Shown here: in pieces, positions 60,640 to 64,000 of the stretch
Layout: every line of letters starts with the position of its first letter
Numbering within the stretch: position 1 is the first letter of the stretch
NCBI GenBank assembly: GCA_025462645.1
Contig: JAOAPB010000058.1
Coordinates: forward strand, 1 to 64,000
Origin: Edaphobacter sp.
GTDB taxonomy: Bacteria; Acidobacteriota; Terriglobia; Terriglobales; Acidobacteriaceae
DNA length: 64,000 bases
Direction of reading: 5' to 3'
Position numbers and translations under genes: made by a program
Notes under the pieces: generated by a model
Told to the model about the DNA's origin: nothing
What the model saw: the letters and a program-made list of their open reading frames with translations, nothing else
The model's database searches: none

Positions 60640-61486
60640 AGACCAGCGCAACCGCGTCCTCACCATCTTCAACGTAGCGATTCCCGTAGGCGCGGCCCTC
60701 GGCTACCTCGTAGGCGGTACCGTCGGGGAACACTACGGCTGGCGCATGTCCTTCATCGTCTCCGCGGTCCCCGGCGTCCTCATTGCCCTCCTCATCGCCC
60801 TCTTCATGAAGGAGCCGGAGCGCGGAGCCAGCCAGCACGAGAAGGCCAGACTGGAGAAGGGAACCGTCCTCACCCTCCTCAGGAACAAGGCCTACCTTGC
60901 CTCGATCCTGGGCTATGCGGCCGTCACCTTCTCTCTTGGAGGCATCTCCTGGTGGATGCCCTCCTTCCTCCAGCGCGTAGACGGCCGCAGCCAGTCCAGC
61001 GCCGCGTTTTTGATGGGAGCCATCACCGTCGTCACCGGCCTGGGAGGAACCATCACCGGAGGCATCATCGCGCAACGCTGGTCCCGCAAGACCTCGAAGG
61101 CGCTCTACCTCGTCCCCGCCATCAGCGCCGCCCTCGCCGTCCCCCCCGCGCTCCTCTGCTTCTTCGGACCTAAATCCCTGACCCTCCCCGGCCTGGCCGT
61201 AGCCATCTTTTTAATCTTCCTCGGCACCGGCCCAGTCAACGCAGCCACCGTCAACGCCGTTCGCCCCGAGATCCGCGCCACCGCCATGGCCGGCCAGCTC
61301 TTCATCATCCACGCCCTCGGCGATGCCATCTCCCCTCGGATCATCGGAGCAGTCAGCGACCGCTCCAACCTCAACCTGGGCCTGGGCTCCACCCTCATCA
61401 CCCTACTCCTGGCCTCCGTCATCTTCCTCCTCGGCTCCCGCTACGCCCCGCCACTGCACGCGAACGAGGCCATTCCCGCAGCATGA
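60227..61486 (+). CDS. MFS transporter, spinster-like
   Basis: A 419-residue 12-helix carrier. TM1 ends in NFVNYIDRYILPGVQEQVKG, the D-R pair typical of spinster-type MFS. The A-like motif follows as GWLGDRFPRKPMIV, then AALGVGEASFGIFAPALLSD and FYPEDQRNRVLTIFN, and the C-terminal half has GGIIAQRWSRKTSKAL. Bacterial relatives are proposed to move lipids, sphingoid bases or organic acids, but the substrate here is unknown. Its stop overlaps the start of the glycosyltransferase gene by four bases (ATGA), so the two are translationally coupled and probably serve one lipid-linked product. Confidence 0.85.
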   Translation: MASATKPTRSAASVAGATTALVLLTALNFVNYIDRYILPGVQEQVKGEFRITDQQIGSLTLWFMLAYMFTSPITGWLGDRFPRKPMIVIAALFWSGINFLTATVHSYDSLNIRHAALGVGEASFGIFAPALLSDFYPEDQRNRVLTIFNVAIPVGAALGYLVGGTVGEHYGWRMSFIVSAVPGVLIALLIALFMKEPERGASQHEKARLEKGTVLTLLRNKAYLASILGYAAVTFSLGGISWWMPSFLQRVDGRSQSSAAFLMGAITVVTGLGGTITGGIIAQRWSRKTSKALYLVPAISAALAVPPALLCFFGPKSLTLPGLAVAIFLIFLGTGPVNAATVNAVRPEIRATAMAGQLFIIHALGDAISPRIIGAVSDRSNLNLGLGSTLITLLLASVIFLLGSRYAPPLHANEAIPAA

Positions 61487-62658
61487 CTCCGCTAAAGCTC
61501 CTCGCCTGGCTAATCGCTCTCGCATGGCTCTGGAAGGCCATCACCGCCGCCCGTGGCCTCCCCCGCATCCCCAACCTCCTCCTGCCCCAGTACAATCTCA
61601 CCCCCGCCGGCACCCCCTCCATCACCGTCATCGTCCCCGCTTGCAACGAAGCTGACAGTATCGGAGCCTGCCTCGAATCCCTCATCAATCAGGACTACCC
61701 CAACCTCAAGATCATCGCCGTCGACGACCGATCCACCGATTTGACCGGTGTCCTCATGGATGCCCTCGCCACCCAACACCCTGCCAAACTCCGCGTCATC
61801 CATATCACGGAACTCCCTGCTGGCTGGCTTGGCAAGACCCATGCCATGTCTCTTGCCGCCCGCCACACCATAGCTATCCACAAACCCGACTATCTCCTTT
61901 TTACCGACGCCGACGTCCTCTTCCTCCCCGAAGCCATTCGTAGGTCACTTGCTCAAGCCATAGCCACCCAAGCGGACCACTTCGTGACCTTACCCACACC
62001 CATCATCAAGGCTCTCGGCGAAGGAATGCTCCTTGGATACCTTCAAGTCATGGGGCTTTGGGCTACTCGTCCATGGCGCGTAGCGAATCCTCGAGCGCTT
62101 CGAGACGTGGTCGGCATCGGCGCCTTCAACCTCCTGCGTACTTCCGCCTACCAGCATCTGGGCGGTTTTGATGCCCTTCGTATGGAGATCCTCGAAGATC
62201 TCACACTGGCCCGCCATGTCAAACTCGCAGGCCTTCGCCAACGCGTCGCCATAGCCCCCGGCATGGTGTCTCTCCACTGGGCGTCAGGAGCAATCGGCGT
62301 TGTGAACGTCATGACGAAGAACCTCTTCGCCGTCTTCCGCTTTCACGTCTCGCTTCTTCTGCTTGCCTGCATTTGGCTCAGCCTCTTCTGCATTGCGCCG
62401 GCAGTTTTTCTCGTGCTTCCGGCTACACGGCTACCGGCCATCATTAGCCTAGCCTCAGTGGGCTCACTCTACATTCTTTCGAACCGGCACAGCCGAATCT
62501 CCCCTTGGTACGCGGTGCTCTTTCCGATAAGCGCCGCGCTCTTCGTTTATTCACTCCTTCGTTCCATGTTCACGACGCTCAAACTGGGAGGAGTTATCTG
62601 GCGAGGCACTTTCTACCCCCTCAACGAACTCCGAAAAAACACAGGCCCATTTCGCTAA
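61483..62658 (+). CDS. family 2 glycosyltransferase, HpnB-like
   Basis: A 391-residue membrane glycosyltransferase. An N-terminal helix (LLAWLIALAWLWKAI) anchors the GT-A domain: ITVIVPACNEADSIGACLES, IIAVDDRSTD, LPAGWLGKTHAMSLAARHTI and LLFTDADVLFLPEA (the DxD-type metal site). MEILEDLTLARHVKLAGLRQ supplies the ED catalytic base. Three helices close the protein (SLLLLACIWLSLFCIAPAVF and following). The GWLGKTHA segment and overall layout match HpnB, the hopene-associated glycosyltransferase, and Acidobacteria make hopanoids. No other hopanoid gene is in view, so the symbol is not assigned. Confidence 0.82.
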   Translation: MTPLKLLAWLIALAWLWKAITAARGLPRIPNLLLPQYNLTPAGTPSITVIVPACNEADSIGACLESLINQDYPNLKIIAVDDRSTDLTGVLMDALATQHPAKLRVIHITELPAGWLGKTHAMSLAARHTIAIHKPDYLLFTDADVLFLPEAIRRSLAQAIATQADHFVTLPTPIIKALGEGMLLGYLQVMGLWATRPWRVANPRALRDVVGIGAFNLLRTSAYQHLGGFDALRMEILEDLTLARHVKLAGLRQRVAIAPGMVSLHWASGAIGVVNVMTKNLFAVFRFHVSLLLLACIWLSLFCIAPAVFLVLPATRLPAIISLASVGSLYILSNRHSRISPWYAVLFPISAALFVYSLLRSMFTTLKLGGVIWRGTFYPLNELRKNTGPFR

Positions 62659-62751
62659 CACATTCTTGCGGTGCGTATGAGAACGGCGAGTAAGTTTGAA
62701 GAAATAGCTCGCAACATCGTGCGCTTGAGTGGGGAGTCTTTACTAGGCTTA

Positions 62752-63999
62752 CTATGGCGCGATGAGTGCACTGGCGGCATTAACCTGGGGGACTGGCAGT
62801 TGGGGTGACGGAATGGCTGAAGAGCGCATGGTAGCGATGATATGGACTGCATCCCAAGTGGGGTGCGCGGCGCGGAGGAGAGCAGCTACTCCGGCGGCTA
62901 GAGGGGCAGCGGCGCTGGTACCGATTGCCTGAACGTATGCGGTGTGACCGAGGTTGAAGCAGGCTAAGCTGTGGGAGGAGTCCGTAGGCGGACCGTCGTC
63001 GGTGGAGGCCTTGCCGGAGCTGCAGGCTCCGCGTACCAAGCCGCTGATTGCGAGGCCATCGCTGGAGGGATAGCTGCCTCCAGGAGCCGCCAGGGCGTTG
63101 AGTGGGAGTCCATAGTTGCTGTAGTAAGCGAGGGAGACGGGGCCTGGAGTGCAAGTGGCTCCCGCGGCGGTGTTCTGGGCGCAGGCGGGGTTGGTGGAGG
63201 CAACGATGGCGAGAACGCCGCGCGACTGGGCAGGGATCTCAATGTAACGAGGGTTGGATAGGTCATATCCATCGTTACCTGCGGCCGCTACTACGACGAC
63301 TCCGGATTGTGTGGCGGCATAGGTAATGCTGTCGAAGGCGGCTTTGATTCCGGCGCCCTCGCCGGTGGTGAGATCGATGATCGTTCCGAGAGAGAGGGAG
63401 ATAACGTCTGCATGGTTGGCCATAGCGTCCTCGATGCCCTGGATGACCCAGCTTAGGAGACCACTGGCCTGACCTGCGGCGCAGCTGCTGGCGATGGTGG
63501 CTGCATTGCCTGGGTTGGAGGCGGGCATACGCTGGAGAACCTTGATGTTGAGCAGAGTGGCGGCGGGTGCGACTCCTATGACCTGGCCGGTGCCAGGCCC
63601 GAGGGCAGCCGCGGCGAGGGAGGCAGTCCAGGTGCCATGGCCCTGCTGGTCTTGTGGGGTGCCGTCATCACAGACGCTGGGCAGATCGGTCTGATCGACT
63701 TCGGTCAAGTTGAGAGACAGGTTGGGAGCAATGTCAGGATGATTCGCGTCGACACCGCTATCGAGTATGGCTATACGCACGCCTTTGCCCAGCGTGGTGT
63801 CCCATGGGCCATGCGCGGGTCCACCGGGAACGTTATTGCCGTAGCCTCCGACCTGTTGGACGGCCCAACCTTGCGGTGAAGCGGTGTAGAAGGTATCGTA
63901 CGGCGACGGCGAGGGATGAGCTCCAATGACAACACTAAAAGTGGGTTGGAAGATGGGTTGGACATGGAGTTGATGGGCAGTAACGATGCGGTCATGCAC
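62752..63999 (-). CDS. subtilisin-like S8 serine peptidase, N-terminus beyond the window
   Basis: At least 415 residues, reading leftward from the window edge, so the pro- and signal region may lie outside. The catalytic triad is Asp80 (RIAILDSGVDANHPD), His121 (QQGHGTWTASLAA) and Ser362 (AIGTSAAAPLAAGVAALLRA). The oxyanion Asn lies in VVVAAAGNDGYD. A proline-rich end follows the catalytic serine by about 50 residues, so no large C-terminal domain is present. Family members degrade extracellular protein. It converges with the glycosyltransferase gene, with 93 bases between the stops. Confidence 0.88.
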   Translation of the reverse strand: MHDRIVTAHQLHVQPIFQPTFSVVIGAHPSPSPYDTFYTASPQGWAVQQVGGYGNNVPGGPAHGPWDTTLGKGVRIAILDSGVDANHPDIAPNLSLNLTEVDQTDLPSVCDDGTPQDQQGHGTWTASLAAAALGPGTGQVIGVAPAATLLNIKVLQRMPASNPGNAATIASSCAAGQASGLLSWVIQGIEDAMANHADVISLSLGTIIDLTTGEGAGIKAAFDSITYAATQSGVVVVAAAGNDGYDLSNPRYIEIPAQSRGVLAIVASTNPACAQNTAAGATCTPGPVSLAYYSNYGLPLNALAAPGGSYPSSDGLAISGLVRGACSSGKASTDDGPPTDSSHSLACFNLGHTAYVQAIGTSAAAPLAAGVAALLRAAHPTWDAVHIIATMRSSAIPSPQLPVPQVNAASALIAP

Positions 64000-64000
64000 G

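Noticed and set aside
60161-61075. 304-codon minus-strand open frame
   Set aside because: Glycine/glutamate-rich complement of the MFS gene; typical high-GC antisense shadow.

Overview
The window looks like chromosome from an Acidobacteriota soil bacterium, most likely family Acidobacteriaceae (Terriglobus/Edaphobacter/Granulicella-like). The signs are two very large Oar-type TonB-dependent receptors with an N-terminal carboxypeptidase-regulatory-like domain, a multi-PAS sigma-54 activator, a CadC-like membrane-anchored winged-helix protein, a DUF3300 protein, an HpnB-like glycosyltransferase and many single-gene transporters. This is inferred from family content; no marker gene such as rRNA is present.

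Layout. (1) 0-8.8 kb: an SRPBCC protein, a four-PAS sigma-54 activator with a candidate sigma-54 promoter nearby, a STAS-like small protein, a composite SDR/aldo-keto-reductase remnant, then a DJ-1/PfpI protein, a GlcG/HbpS-like protein and an SDR in a row, followed by a MITE-like element with 32-bp inverted ends and a gene broken by an in-frame stop. (2) 8.8-23.3 kb: a coherent divergent catabolic unit around a GntR/FCD regulator. Leftward run a TonB-dependent receptor, a DUF2891 protein, a giant M14 peptidase and an MFS carrier; rightward run the regulator and HyuA/HyuB (hydantoinase/5-oxoprolinase family). Together they suggest uptake and hydrolysis of peptide-like or cyclic amide substrates. 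(3) 23.6-27.6 kb: decay zone with an ISL3 transposase fragment, a small membrane protein and a PLD-SNF2 helicase pseudogene truncated at both ends, then an intact metallothionein-like gene. (4) 28.3-42.5 kb: a stress-envelope cassette containing two YfdX proteins, FUSC, a NarL-type two-component pair, MscS, a DsbA-like protein, Hsp20, a triple-BON protein, DUF4136, HdeD, two paralogous secreted helical proteins, a HAD phosphatase and DUF3300. Its composition resembles the transmissible locus of stress tolerance (heat-resistance locus) of Proteobacteria. (5) 42.7-47.2 kb: an ECF sigma factor with two compensating frameshifts, a histidine kinase fused by deletion to an amidohydrolase fragment, a repeat-bearing stretch, and a tyrosine integrase ending at a 3' fragment of tRNA-Arg(CCU), which marks a probable island border. 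(6) 47.3-64 kb: compact core-like sequence with a winged-helix membrane regulator, a PHP-like secreted protein, a second Oar receptor, DctA, small oxidoreductase and regulator genes, a cysteine-rich protein overlapping an MFS gene, HpnB-like GT2 and a subtilase running off the right edge.

The most notable larger pattern is the sequence between about 4.8 and 47.2 kb. It combines a stress cassette with an unusual density of broken, chimeric genes and ends at an integrase/tRNA junction, as expected of an old genomic island that has been repeatedly rearranged. Its left border is not visible here.
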